Shown: positions 52,599 through 62,650, counted from the first letter of the stretch. The stretch is 64,000 nt of DNA from Arthrobacter sp. Leaf69 (GCF_001422645.1 NZ_LMLR01000012.1:224451-288450), one strand, 5' to 3'. Numbers and translations: made by a program. Notes: generated by a model from the letters alone, not told the origin.

Positions 52599-54227
52599 AT
52601 GGCTGCGCGGATCGGGTTCAGGGGCGCTTCGGGGCGCCGGCGGCGGCGGTTTTCAGCAAGGCTGGGGTCGGTCTTGTCCGTCTTGGCGCTCCTGGCCGGG
52701 CTGCTGCCCGCGGCCGCTCCGCCGGCCCAGGCGGCCACCCTCTACGGCCACGATATTTCCTGGCCCCAATGTCCGACGGCGGTCGGCGGGCTGGGGCTCC
52801 CGCTGCCGCCGGCGACGACGCAGTTCGTCGTGGTCGGGCTGACCCGGGGGCTTCCCTTCACCGAGAATCCCTGCCTGGCCAGCCAGGTGGGCTGGGTAGG
52901 CAGCAATAACAAACGGGCCCACGCCTACACTATGGCCGCCTTCCCCACTGCGGCCCAGCTGACCACGTACCGCGCGCAGGGACCCTGGTCCGCGGCGACC
53001 CGGGCCGGGCAGCTTTCGAATGTCGGTTACGCCGAGGCCCGGTACGCCGTCGCGAGCCTGCAGCGCGCCGGGTTCCGGCCCCCGGTCGTCTGGATCGATG
53101 TGGAGCCGCGGCCGGCCCAGCCCTGGCCGACCGCCACCGCCGTGCAGCAGCGGGAGAACCGGTACATCGTCGAGGGCCTCATGCGGGGCCTGCGGGACGC
53201 CGGCTTTTCCTACGGCCTGTACTCCTTCGCCTCTGGCTGGCAGTCCATCACCGGCTCCTGGCGGCTGCCGGGCGTCCCGGTCTGGGCCACCGCAGGGCGC
53301 CTGGACTACCCGGCCGAGGCGCTCGACCGGTGCCGGCAGCCGAGCTTTTCCGGCGGACGCGTCTACCTCGCGCAGTGGTACGACGACATCCGCGACTATG
53401 ACCTCACCTGCGACCCGTACGCGTTCACACCGCTGCCCATGCCGGCTTCCGCGCTCTCCGGGGCCACGGCGGACTTCAACGGCGACTGGAACAATGACGT
53501 GCTGGCCCGGGTGGCGGCCACCGGGGAGATGCGGCTGTACGCAGGGACCGGGCGGGGCGGGCTTTCCCCGGGCCTCAAGATCGGCACCGGCTGGGCCGGC
53601 TTCAACGCCCTCGAAACCCCCGGGGATTTCAGCGGTGACGGGGCGCTGGACGTGCTCGCCCGGGAGTCGTCCACCGGCCGGCTGTGGCTCTACCGGGGTA
53701 CCGGCTTTGGCGGTTGGCTGCCCCGCATCCTGATAGGCAGCGACTGGCAAGCGATGAGTGCCATCGTCGGGCCGGGAGACTTCAACGGCGACCAACGCGT
53801 CGACGTGCTGGCCCGCGAGGCGGCAACCGGCATCATGTGGCTCTATCCCGGCACCGGCACCGGCGGCTGGCAGCCCCGAGTGCGGGTGGGCAGCGGCTGG
53901 AACGCCTTCAACGCCTTGGTCGCCCCGGGGGATTTTGACGGCGACGGAGCGGCCGACGTGCTGGCACGGGAAACGGCCAACGGCCGGCTGTGGCTGTACC
54001 GCGGAACTGGCACCGGCAGCTGGCGGCCCCGCGTGCTGCTCGGCACCGGCTGGAATGCCCTGACCGCGGTGATGAGCCCCGGCGACCTGAACGGCGACCG
54101 AACCCCGGACGTCCTGGCCCGCGACAGCGCCGGGGTGCTGTGGCTCTATCCGGGCAACGGAGCCGGCAAGTGGTTGCCCAGGGTCCGTGCCGGGACCGGC
54201 TGGAACATCATGAACGCGATCTTCTAG
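52599..54227 (+). CDS. Secreted glycosidase-like (DUF1906) protein with five VCBS/FG-GAP repeats
   Basis: 542 residues exported by a signal peptide with a very basic n-region (RRRRR) and an Ala/Pro cleavage region (QAATLYG, about 46). Residues 47-280 form a TIM-barrel, glycoside-hydrolase-like domain (YGHDISWPQCP, VVWIDVEPRP, YLAQWYDD) of the DUF1906/Rv2525c kind, which acts on or binds cell-wall material by inference. From about 292 there are five repeats with an exact period of 51 residues (DFNGD or similar, then DVLARE, LWLYPGTG). These are FG-GAP/VCBS calcium-binding blades. It stands alone, after the hpa operon. Confidence 0.8.
   Translation: MAARIGFRGASGRRRRRFSARLGSVLSVLALLAGLLPAAAPPAQAATLYGHDISWPQCPTAVGGLGLPLPPATTQFVVVGLTRGLPFTENPCLASQVGWVGSNNKRAHAYTMAAFPTAAQLTTYRAQGPWSAATRAGQLSNVGYAEARYAVASLQRAGFRPPVVWIDVEPRPAQPWPTATAVQQRENRYIVEGLMRGLRDAGFSYGLYSFASGWQSITGSWRLPGVPVWATAGRLDYPAEALDRCRQPSFSGGRVYLAQWYDDIRDYDLTCDPYAFTPLPMPASALSGATADFNGDWNNDVLARVAATGEMRLYAGTGRGGLSPGLKIGTGWAGFNALETPGDFSGDGALDVLARESSTGRLWLYRGTGFGGWLPRILIGSDWQAMSAIVGPGDFNGDQRVDVLAREAATGIMWLYPGTGTGGWQPRVRVGSGWNAFNALVAPGDFDGDGAADVLARETANGRLWLYRGTGTGSWRPRVLLGTGWNALTAVMSPGDLNGDRTPDVLARDSAGVLWLYPGNGAGKWLPRVRAGTGWNIMNAIF
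53472..54227 (+). repeat. Five 153-base repeats coding for VCBS/FG-GAP blades
   Basis: Repeat starts (Asp codon of the DFNGD-like motif) are at 53472, 53625, 53778, 53931 and 54084, each exactly 153 bases apart. The first and last copies are the most divergent. The constant period suggests recent tandem duplication. Confidence 0.85.
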
Positions 54228-54281
54228 ACGGCGCCGCCAGAAGCGGGTCCAGCCGGAGCGGGAGTCTTCGGGAACGGCGGC

Positions 54282-54680
54282 TCAGGCAGCCGCCGGAGCG
54301 GCCGCGGTCCGGGTGGCCGTCTGGTGACGGAACCAGGCGGCGAGCTTTTTGCCCTTGCCCTTCCACCAGCTGTCCTCGTCGCCTCCATGGCGCCACCGGA
54401 AGATCACCATGACCATCACGAAGACTCCGCCGGCGACGTTCTGCCACGTTCCGCTGGCGGCGTCGATCAGCACACTCACCGCACTGATGAGGATGGACGG
54501 CCAGGCCAGGGTTGTGAAGACGGTGTTAGCCACGTAGCGGCGGTGGGACCGCGGCACCGACAGTGCACGGACCATGTCGAAGCAGACACACACCACCACC
54601 ACCGTCTGGCCAATGGACAGCAGGATTGAGCCCGGCAGGGTCCCGGCGAAGAGGGCCAGGGAACTGAGCCCGGAGTTCAT
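54282..54680 (-). CDS. Hypothetical small membrane protein
   Basis: 132 residues with about three hydrophobic segments (about 10-33, 52-72, 78-93) and a basic, Trp-containing cytoplasmic tail (RWRHGGDEDSWWKGKGKKL). I do not recognise the family. ATG 54680. It is convergent with the VCBS-protein gene, and its upstream side faces the poly-C region. Confidence 0.55.
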   Translation of the reverse strand: MNSGLSSLALFAGTLPGSILLSIGQTVVVVCVCFDMVRALSVPRSHRRYVANTVFTTLAWPSILISAVSVLIDAASGTWQNVAGGVFVMVMVIFRWRHGGDEDSWWKGKGKKLAAWFRHQTATRTAAAPAAA

Positions 54681-54763
54681 GGCCTGCCCGCGATCAGTGC
54701 GGGTCCAGGCGCCGACTTACCCGGCCACATGGGATCAAACGTGCGGTGCTTCAACATGCGGTG

Positions 54764-54786
54764 CCCCCCCCCCCCCCCCCCCCCCC
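54764..54786. repeat. Homopolymeric tract of 23 cytosines
   Basis: An uninterrupted C23 run, far longer than any other homopolymer in the window. It lies 84 bases upstream of the small membrane-protein gene start (minus strand) and about 420 bases upstream of the secreted-protein cluster. Such tracts slip during replication and, in other bacteria, switch genes on and off. A sequencing or assembly error in length is also likely. Confidence 0.85.
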
Positions 54787-55058
54787 GCCGGCAACCCCAA
54801 TTGAACAGCGTGGTCGGCTGCCGGGTCCCGCGAGGAAGGTACTCGACTTTCGCCTGCACGGCTACGTGGCTCACCCGAAGGTGTACTCATTTTCGTGCGC
54901 CCGAACACTTGGTGGTCGAGCCCAGGGGCCACGTCTCAGCCCGGGACGCCGTTTACTGCGGCGGCCCGGGCCGGGATTCCGGGTACGCTTTTCGCGACCA
55001 TCCGGTGTCCTGAATTCGTTGGATGATGCGTGGGGGCAGGTAGTCGGAGCCACAAAAG

Positions 55059-55076
55059 ACAGGTACCACTACCTGT
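55059..55076. promoter_or_regulatory. Hairpin or operator upstream of the secreted-protein cluster
   Basis: ACAGGTA (55059-55065) and TACCTGT (55070-55076) around CCAC. Flanking CACA (55051-55054) and TGTG (55077-55080) extend the symmetry. It lies 128 bases before the first gene. Confidence 0.4.
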
Positions 55077-55203
55077 TGTGAAGCCCGGATTTCGCGGCAA
55101 CGATGAGGCCATTCGATTCAGCGATGGCAACCGCAGGATTGGGGGATGCGGCTCTTGCCTGTTGACTCCTCTGTCCGGGTGCCCCACAGAAGGAGTCTCA
55201 CAA

Positions 55204-55656
55204 ATGCGCAAGCTCACCAAGAAGAGCAAGGTCATCGCCGTTGCAGCCTCGGTTGCCCTCGTGGCCGTCGGCGGCGGCACGGCCTACGCCTACTGGACCA
55301 CCACCGGCAGCGGCACCGGTACCGCCGCCAACTCCGCCGGCGGCGGCACTGTGACCCTGCATGCCAGCTTCGACGCCGGCCTGGCCCCGGGGAACTCCGT
55401 GCCCGTCGTGTACACGGCAGACAACAGCACCAACACCGGCACCGTCGTCGGCGCCCTCACCGCAAGCGTGACCACGAGCGTGGCGGAGTGCCTGCCGGCA
55501 TGGTTCACGGTCAGCGCCAATACCTCGAACTCCCCCGTCGCAGCCAACAGCACCGGCACCCAGGTGGGGTCGGGAACACTGGCATTCCTCAATGACGCCG
55601 CCAACCAGGATGCCTGCAAGTCGGCCATCGTCACTGTCACAGTCGGCAGCCTGTAG
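55204..55656 (+). CDS. Secreted protein with SipW/TasA-like signal peptide (1)
   Basis: 150 residues. A basic start (MRKLTKKSK) and hydrophobic core are followed by the AYAYWTTTGSGTG end that marks exported proteins of the SipW-dependent/camelysin-like type in actinobacteria. The mature part is a Ser/Thr/Gly/Ala-rich beta domain with two Cys (about 97 and 139) that could form a disulphide. TasA/camelysin relatives make extracellular fibres or act as surface proteins; that role is inferred. ATG 55204 follows AGAAGGAG. It is the first gene of a four-gene rightward cluster. Confidence 0.7.
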   Translation: MRKLTKKSKVIAVAASVALVAVGGGTAYAYWTTTGSGTGTAANSAGGGTVTLHASFDAGLAPGNSVPVVYTADNSTNTGTVVGALTASVTTSVAECLPAWFTVSANTSNSPVAANSTGTQVGSGTLAFLNDAANQDACKSAIVTVTVGSL

Positions 55657-55777
55657 CTGTGACCCGGCGGGGCCGGACACCCGGCCCCGCCGGGGCCCTC
55701 GGGCCTCCGCCCAGCAACCATCAGCCACCGCCGACACCCACAATCCGCGCAACGCGCCGGTCGAAGGAGGATAGGTA

Positions 55778-56611
55778 ATGCAGCATCCAGTGCGGTTCTT
55801 CCGGCTCGCGGGGGATCATGCGGGCCTCGCTGGCCGTGCCCTCATGATTGGCTTGCTGGCCATCTTCCTGCCCGCGGGCGCACTCTACGCCGCAGGGCAG
55901 CAATTGGCCCCGCCAAAGCCCGGAATCCAGCTGCAGGTCACGCCGGCCAGCCGGAACGTGGACCAGGGACAGGCCACAAGCTATTCCGCAAGCGTCAGCT
56001 CCACGGGAGGATTTGCCGGCACAGTTTCGCTGGCTGTCACCGGCCTCCCCGCTGGGGCAACGGCCACTTTCTCGCCGTCGTCCGTCAAACTGACGGCCGG
56101 GAGCACGGCCCAGCTCAGCATCAACGTATCCACGGCACCCTCCACAGCGGCGGGAGACTACGATCTGGCGCTGACGGGCCGGAGCGGCTCCGTCCAGTCG
56201 GCTGCCGTCAAGACCCAATTGCGTGTCAAGGCGCCCTTGCGCGTCTTCGGCCTCACCGGCGATGTGTCGGGCCTCCTCGCACCCGGGACCAGCCGGTCCC
56301 TGGATCTTGGAGTCAACAGCCCGAATAAGAGCATCGACGTCGGGAATCTGACCGTCTCGATCTCGGGTGTCGTCCGCACGGCGAAGGCAGTCGCGGCCAA
56401 CCTGCCCTGCACGGCACAGGACTATGCCGTGGCGCAGTACAGCGGGCGCTATCCCCTGACGGTCCCGTCCGGCAGCAGCTCGCTCTCACAGCTTGGCATT
56501 CCACCGGCCCAATGGCCCCGGATCGCCATGCTCGACACTCCACGTCTCCAGGACGGCTGCAAAGGTGCAGTCCTCCAACTGGCGTACTCGGGATCAGGGC
56601 AGGGAAACTGA
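55778..56611 (+). CDS. Secreted Ig-like-domain protein
   Basis: 277 residues, ATG 55778 with GGAGGA nine bases upstream. The signal peptide or anchor is at about 20-42 (LMIGLLAIFLPAGALYAAG). Residues 48-150 form a bacterial Ig/CARDB-like beta domain (LQVTPASRNVDQGQATSYS, GLPAGATATFSPSSV). The C-terminal half (150-277) has a separate beta region with two Cys (LPCTAQDY, DGCKGAVL). Probably part of a surface structure with its neighbours. The gap to the next gene is 1 base. Confidence 0.65.
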   Translation: MQHPVRFFRLAGDHAGLAGRALMIGLLAIFLPAGALYAAGQQLAPPKPGIQLQVTPASRNVDQGQATSYSASVSSTGGFAGTVSLAVTGLPAGATATFSPSSVKLTAGSTAQLSINVSTAPSTAAGDYDLALTGRSGSVQSAAVKTQLRVKAPLRVFGLTGDVSGLLAPGTSRSLDLGVNSPNKSIDVGNLTVSISGVVRTAKAVAANLPCTAQDYAVAQYSGRYPLTVPSGSSSLSQLGIPPAQWPRIAMLDTPRLQDGCKGAVLQLAYSGSGQGN

Positions 56612-56612
56612 C

Positions 56613-57122
56613 ATGCGATCCACACGATCCTTGGTGCGCGGCACCAGACTCGCCGGAACCGCCTCGGCCAGTGCCGTCGCGCTCTGCCTGCTGGCCGGCG
56701 GGGGCACGGCCTACGCTTACTGGGCCAGCACGGGTGCGGGAACCGGGGCCGCAGCGGCCGCCACGATGCAGAAGGTCACCGTCGACGCGATGGTGGCAGG
56801 CGACTCGAGCAGCACCAGCCTGGTGCCGGGCGGCACGGCGGACGTCATCCTCCGGACCAGCAACCCCAACGGCTTCGCGGTCCAGCTGTACTCGGTCGCC
56901 GCCAGCGGGGCGGTCACGGCCGACGCCGCCCATGCCGGATGCGCCACCACGGGAGTTTCCTTCACGGCCCCGGCCGCCCCGCTCGCACCTGCCGTCACCA
57001 TCCCGGCGAACTCTTCCCGGCTGGTCACCCTGCCCGGTGCGGCGAGCATGTCCGCGCTGTCACAGTCCGCCTGTCAGGGCGCGACCTTCAAAATTCCCGT
57101 CACCGTGGAGGCACGACGATGA
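56613..57122 (+). CDS. Secreted protein with SipW/TasA-like signal peptide (2)
   Basis: 169 residues from ATG 56613, one base after the previous stop. It has a signal peptide ending TAYAYWASTGAGTG, the same pattern as the first protein of the cluster, then a single beta domain (VTVDAMVAGDSSS, VILRTSNPNGFAVQLYSVA) with Cys residues at about 111 and 156. It looks like a paralogue or partner of the first secreted protein. Confidence 0.68.
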   Translation: MRSTRSLVRGTRLAGTASASAVALCLLAGGGTAYAYWASTGAGTGAAAAATMQKVTVDAMVAGDSSSTSLVPGGTADVILRTSNPNGFAVQLYSVAASGAVTADAAHAGCATTGVSFTAPAAPLAPAVTIPANSSRLVTLPGAASMSALSQSACQGATFKIPVTVEARR

Positions 57123-58381
57123 GCCGTCACAACGGGCGCGAGGCCCGCCCGCGCGCCCGGGGCCGCGTTGCCGTCATCCTTGCCGGCGCGGCCCTCCTCT
57201 CGTGGGCCGGTCCAGGGGCCAACGCCTTCTGGACAACCGTTTCAAACGGAGGTTCCGCGTCCACCACCGCAGACGCGGTGGGCGCTGGCGCAACGCCGAC
57301 GGCCTCCGTGTCTGCCGGAAATGTCACGCTGGCATGGACAGCCACCGCCACCCGCGCCGGGCGCCCGGTCAGCGGATACACGGTGGCCCGCTATGCCTCG
57401 GCATCGGGCGGCACCAAGGTACCCGCCGGCGGCAGTTGCGTAGGAACGGTCACCGCCGGACTCGGCTGCACCGACCAGGGTGTCCCCACCGGCGCCTGGT
57501 ACTACACCGTGACCCCGGTGCTCGCGCAGTGGCAGGGAGCCGAGAGCGTCCGTAGCAGCGGTGCCGCCGTGGACACCACGCCTCCAGCCGCCCCTGCGGT
57601 GGCTGCCCCCGCTTATGTCAACATCGACAACGTCTCCTCCGTGCCGGTCAGCGGCACCACCGAGCCCGGGGCATCGATTGCCCTGGCCGTCACGGACGCC
57701 GGCGCGGCGCACACCGTGAACGCCACCGTCACCGCGAACGGCTCCGGGGCCTGGAGCGCCACGGTCAACCTGACGTCGCTTAACGCCGGAACCGTCAACT
57801 ACCGCGCGGTCGCCACCGACACCGCGGGCAACCAAGGCAATCCCGCGACGCCGGGCACAGCGACCTCGGTCAAGGACGTCACCGCGCCGACAGTCACAGG
57901 AGTTCTACTGGCAGACGGCGGGGGCAGGAACGGCAAGCTCGATTCGAATGACAAGGCCACCATCACATTCTCCGAACGCCTGGACGCGTCCACGATCTGC
58001 AGTGGCTGGGCTGCCGATCCCAGCGAAACGCTGACACTGACCCCGGACCAAGCCACGGTTACCATCAGCTCCGGCTCCAGCAATACCCTCAGCGTCGCCG
58101 TGGATCCCTCGGTCTGCGCGACGTCGAGAATCGGCACCGTGGCATTGGGGGCCAACTACTATGGCTCGGGAACGCTCAGCTACAAGGGAATCATCAGCTG
58201 GGATCCGGCCACGAAGACGATCACCATCACCCTGGGGGCCCTGATCACGGGCGGCGCGGGTAACGGAACGGAACAGGCCGCTGTACCGTCCTATACGCCG
58301 GTATCCGGGATGCGGGACCTCGCAGGCAACACCTTCGCCACCACGTCCCCGGTCTCCGGCAGCACCAAGTCCCGGTTCTAA
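57119..58381 (+). CDS. Large secreted Ig/fibronectin-domain protein
   Basis: 420 residues, ATGA overlap with the preceding gene. The signal peptide ends GANAFWTTVSNGGSAS, a variant of the YW motif seen in the two neighbours. It is followed by a fibronectin-III-like domain (SAGNVTLAWTATATRAGRP, about 64-140), an Ig-like domain with VPVSGTTEPGASIALAVTD (about 178-285), and a C-terminal beta domain (290-420) with conserved PTVTGVLLADGG. It could be the adhesive tip or major subunit of the surface structure. A strong terminator follows. Confidence 0.68.
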   Translation: MSRHNGREARPRARGRVAVILAGAALLSWAGPGANAFWTTVSNGGSASTTADAVGAGATPTASVSAGNVTLAWTATATRAGRPVSGYTVARYASASGGTKVPAGGSCVGTVTAGLGCTDQGVPTGAWYYTVTPVLAQWQGAESVRSSGAAVDTTPPAAPAVAAPAYVNIDNVSSVPVSGTTEPGASIALAVTDAGAAHTVNATVTANGSGAWSATVNLTSLNAGTVNYRAVATDTAGNQGNPATPGTATSVKDVTAPTVTGVLLADGGGRNGKLDSNDKATITFSERLDASTICSGWAADPSETLTLTPDQATVTISSGSSNTLSVAVDPSVCATSRIGTVALGANYYGSGTLSYKGIISWDPATKTITITLGALITGGAGNGTEQAAVPSYTPVSGMRDLAGNTFATTSPVSGSTKSRF

Positions 58382-58386
58382 CGACA

Positions 58387-58424
58387 ACAGTGCCCGGGCC
58401 CCTAAGGTCCCGGGCACTGTTTTG
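58387..58424. terminator. Intrinsic terminator after the secreted-protein cluster
   Basis: Perfect 12-bp arms (58387-58398 and 58409-58420), a 10-base loop and a T-run in the plus direction. It starts 6 bases after the last secreted-protein stop and serves the convergent hspR end too. Confidence 0.88.
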
Positions 58425-58427
58425 TCT

Positions 58428-58850
58428 TCACTCGGGGTTGCGTGGCCGCCACACGACCAACGCCTGGGAGCGGGCCCGGGGGCGCTTGCCGCGGGCCAGA
58501 CTGACGACGTCGCCCGCGGCTCCAGCCGCGAAGATGCGGGAGTCGAGGGCGCGCGGGCGCCGTTCGAGTTCCTCGCTCAGTTCGGTGACGCGCCGCTGCA
58601 GGGCCGCCACCTGGTTTTCCAGCTGCAGGATCCGTTTGATGCCTTCAAGCGAAACGCCCTCCTGGGAGAGCCGCTGCACCTCGCGGAGCATGGTGATGTC
58701 CCGCTGCGAGTACCGCCGGGACTTGCCGGGGGCGCGGCTGGGCGAGACGATGCCCAGCCGGTCGTACTGCCGCAGCGTCTGCGGGTGCATGTCGGCCAGC
58801 TCCGCGGCGACGGAGATGACGAAAATCGGCTGCTCGTAGTCGAAGGCCAT
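58428..58850 (-). CDS. hspR: Heat-shock repressor HspR (MerR family)
   Basis: Represses the dnaK operon by binding HAIR inverted repeats, with DnaK as co-repressor. 140 residues. MerR helix-turn-helix at about 10-50 (FVISVAAELADMHPQTLRQY and the wing SPSRAPGKSRRYSQRDI), then a coiled coil at about 65-95 (LENQVAALQRRVTELSEELE), and a basic tail. Last gene of the dnaK-grpE-dnaJ-hspR operon. Two HAIR sites upstream of dnaK match its target. Confidence 0.9.
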   Translation of the reverse strand: MAFDYEQPIFVISVAAELADMHPQTLRQYDRLGIVSPSRAPGKSRRYSQRDITMLREVQRLSQEGVSLEGIKRILQLENQVAALQRRVTELSEELERRPRALDSRIFAAGAAGDVVSLARGKRPRARSQALVVWRPRNPE

Positions 58851-58865
58851 GGCGGGCGCCCGTTC

Positions 58866-59852
58866 CTAGAGCCGGGCCTTGGCTGCCAGTTCGGCGCGGA
58901 CGTCCTCGCCGGCGGTGGCCGCGGAGAAGGCCTTGACGGCTGCTTCGGCGTCCTTGTTCAGCTTCCGCGGGACGGCGACGTCGATGGTCACCAGCAGGTC
59001 CCCGGTGGCTTTGGCGTGCTTGACGCCGCGTCCCTTGACCCGCAGGGTGCGGCCCGACGGCGTGCCGGCCGGGACCCGTACTTTGACCTTGTCGCCGTCG
59101 ATGGTGGGAACCTCGATGTCTGCGCCCAGGGCCGCCTCCGGGAAGGTCACCGGCACGTGGATGCGGAGGTTGTCGCCGTCGCGGACGTAGAAGTCATGCG
59201 GTTTAACCGAGACCGTGACCATCAGGTCCCCGTTGCCGGCCGGACCGTACTGGCCCTTGCCGCGGACCCGGACCTTCTGGCCGTCCTTGATGCCGGCCGG
59301 GATGCGCACGTCGATGACTTCGCCGTCCGGTTCACGCAGGCCGATGGTGGTGCCGCGGATGGAGCCGGCGAAGGAAATGGAGGTGGACGCGGTCCGGTCC
59401 GCGCCCTTCTGCGGGGCCCGCTGGAACGACTGGCCGCCGCCGAAGCCGCCGGCACCTCCGCCAAAGAGGTCCGCGAACTCCGGCGGAATGCCGCCGGCCG
59501 TGCTGTAGCCACCGGAGTGGCGCCCGCTGCCGCCGGTGAACAGACCGCCAAAGAGGTCTTCGAAGCCAGCCCCGCCGCTGGCGCCGCCGCCGCCTCCGCC
59601 GGGGGCGAACCGTGCGCCGCCCATGGCCCGGATGGCGTCGTACTGCTGGCGCTCGTCGGGATCGGAGAGCACGGAGTAGGCCTCGGAGATGTCCTTGAAC
59701 TTCTTCTCCGAAGCGGCGTTCCCCGCGTTGGTGTCCGGGTGGTGCTGCCGCGCGAGCTTCCGGTAGGCCTTCTTGATGTCGGCGTCGGAAGCGTCCTTGG
59801 CGACTCCAAGGATCTTGTAAAAGTCCTTGTCCACCCAGTCCTGGCTAGCCAA
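58866..59852 (-). CDS. dnaJ: DnaJ-family co-chaperone without zinc finger (CbpA-like)
   Basis: Stimulates DnaK ATPase and delivers substrates. 328 residues. J-domain 8-75 with the HPD motif in RQHHPDTN at about 37-39, then a long Gly/Phe-rich region (80-135), then two C-terminal beta domains. The CxxCxGxG zinc-finger repeats of classical DnaJ are absent; the sequence passes from the GF region to substrate-binding strands (ADRTASTSISFAGSIRG), as in CbpA. ATG 59852. A large nested palindrome separates it from grpE. Confidence 0.88.
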   Translation of the reverse strand: MASQDWVDKDFYKILGVAKDASDADIKKAYRKLARQHHPDTNAGNAASEKKFKDISEAYSVLSDPDERQQYDAIRAMGGARFAPGGGGGGASGGAGFEDLFGGLFTGGSGRHSGGYSTAGGIPPEFADLFGGGAGGFGGGQSFQRAPQKGADRTASTSISFAGSIRGTTIGLREPDGEVIDVRIPAGIKDGQKVRVRGKGQYGPAGNGDLMVTVSVKPHDFYVRDGDNLRIHVPVTFPEAALGADIEVPTIDGDKVKVRVPAGTPSGRTLRVKGRGVKHAKATGDLLVTIDVAVPRKLNKDAEAAVKAFSAATAGEDVRAELAAKARL

Positions 59853-59901
59853 TGGCGTTTCCTTTCAAATTACAAAGAGTTAAGGCGAGACTACCGCTGA
59901 A

Positions 59902-60018
59902 CGCCGGAGCGGATGAGGGGGCCCGGGAGTGGCATCGGGCCTGCCGGAGCGTGGTGGCAAAGTCCGTTAGGACTTTGCCACCACGCGTAGGGGCGGGGCC
60001 CCCTCATCCGCGGAGGCG
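59902..60018. repeat. Nested palindrome between grpE and dnaJ
   Basis: Inner perfect 17-bp arms (59949-59965 and 59970-59986, loop GTTA) lie inside outer 16-bp arms (59909-59924 and 59996-60011), extended by CGCC/GGCG at 59902-59905 and 60015-60018. In the dnaK operon transcript this could fold into a cruciform-sized stem that limits read-through into dnaJ-hspR, or protects the upstream mRNA. Confidence 0.85.
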
Positions 60019-60027
60019 TGGAGGTAG

Positions 60028-60699
60028 CTACGCCGGCACAGCCACGATGACCTGTGCTGCGCGGAGCACGCGGTCTCCGGACTTGTAGCCCGAGCGCAGG
60101 ACCTGGCTGACGGTGTCGATCTCGACGTCCGGGCCGGGCTGCTGGATGAGGGCCTCGTGGATCGTGGGGTCGAACTCCACGCCGGTCTCATCGATGCGCA
60201 CCAGGCCGTACGTCTTCAGCGCGTTCTCCAGCTTCGCGGCGATCGCGGCGAACGGTCCGTCCGTGAGGTCACCATGCTGGCGGGCGGCGTCGACGTCGTC
60301 CAGGACCGGGAGCAGGGAGTTCAGGACGCCGATGACGGCCATCTCCCCTGCCACGGCGCGGTCGCGTTCGACGCGCTTGCGGTAGTTGACGTACTCGGCC
60401 TGCAGGCGGCGGAGATCATTCCTGAGCTCTTCCGCCTCCGCGCCGTCGACACCCTGGGCCACGGATTCCGCGGCCGGCACCTCAACACTGTTGAGGATGT
60501 CCTCCGCCTGGGACAGTGCGTCCCTGGAATCCGCTTCCCCGGCAGCGCGCTCCTGGTCGGGGTGGCGGGCCTGGCCGGTCTTCGGGTCAACCTTGCGGTT
60601 GTCGTGGATGATCGGCTTCTGCGGCTCGCCTTCCTGATTGGCGGCGTCGCGACGGCTCTCGGAAGAACCGTGCTCTTCTTCGTTACCGTGGTGCGGCAT
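60028..60699 (-). CDS. grpE: Nucleotide-exchange factor GrpE
   Basis: Releases ADP from DnaK. 223 residues. An acidic, disordered N-terminus (1-75) is followed by a long helical coiled coil (about 78-135: ELRNDLRRLQAEYVNYRKRVERD) and the C-terminal beta domain with the family signature (GVEFDPTIHEALIQQPGPDV, about 175). ATG 60699 is 2 bases after the dnaK stop, so translation is coupled. Confidence 0.93.
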   Translation of the reverse strand: MPHHGNEEEHGSSESRRDAANQEGEPQKPIIHDNRKVDPKTGQARHPDQERAAGEADSRDALSQAEDILNSVEVPAAESVAQGVDGAEAEELRNDLRRLQAEYVNYRKRVERDRAVAGEMAVIGVLNSLLPVLDDVDAARQHGDLTDGPFAAIAAKLENALKTYGLVRIDETGVEFDPTIHEALIQQPGPDVEIDTVSQVLRSGYKSGDRVLRAAQVIVAVPA

Positions 60700-60701
60700 G
60701 A

Positions 60702-62564
<1,863 letters not shown>

Positions 62565-62631
62565 GTGTTGCTTCCTTCTTTCCTTGGAAACTTGCTGAGA
62601 TGGCTGCGGACCGCGGGAGGTCCGGCCGATA

Positions 62632-62650
62632 TTGAGTGATCTGCACTCAA
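62632..62650. promoter_or_regulatory. HAIR operator 1 (HspR site)
   Basis: TTGAGT (62632-62637), seven bases, ACTCAA (62645-62650): exact match to the CTTGAGT-N7-ACTCAAG core bar the outermost pair. It overlaps the predicted -10 of the dnaK promoter, so binding would block polymerase. Confidence 0.85.

Larger units (their letters stand above)
54681..55203 (+). other. 523-base gap with a poly-C tract before the secreted-protein cluster
   Basis: No gene is recognisable in any frame. It contains a run of 23 C (54764-54786) and a 7-bp hairpin (55059-55076). The segment just before the first secreted-protein gene has AGAAGGAG as RBS (55187-55194). The promoter of the cluster must lie here, but I cannot place it. 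Confidence 0.5.

Noticed and set aside
54729..55081. Frames crossing the poly-C tract
   Set aside because: All three forward frames are open across the tract, but none shows protein-like composition, so there is no evidence for a phase-variable coding sequence.
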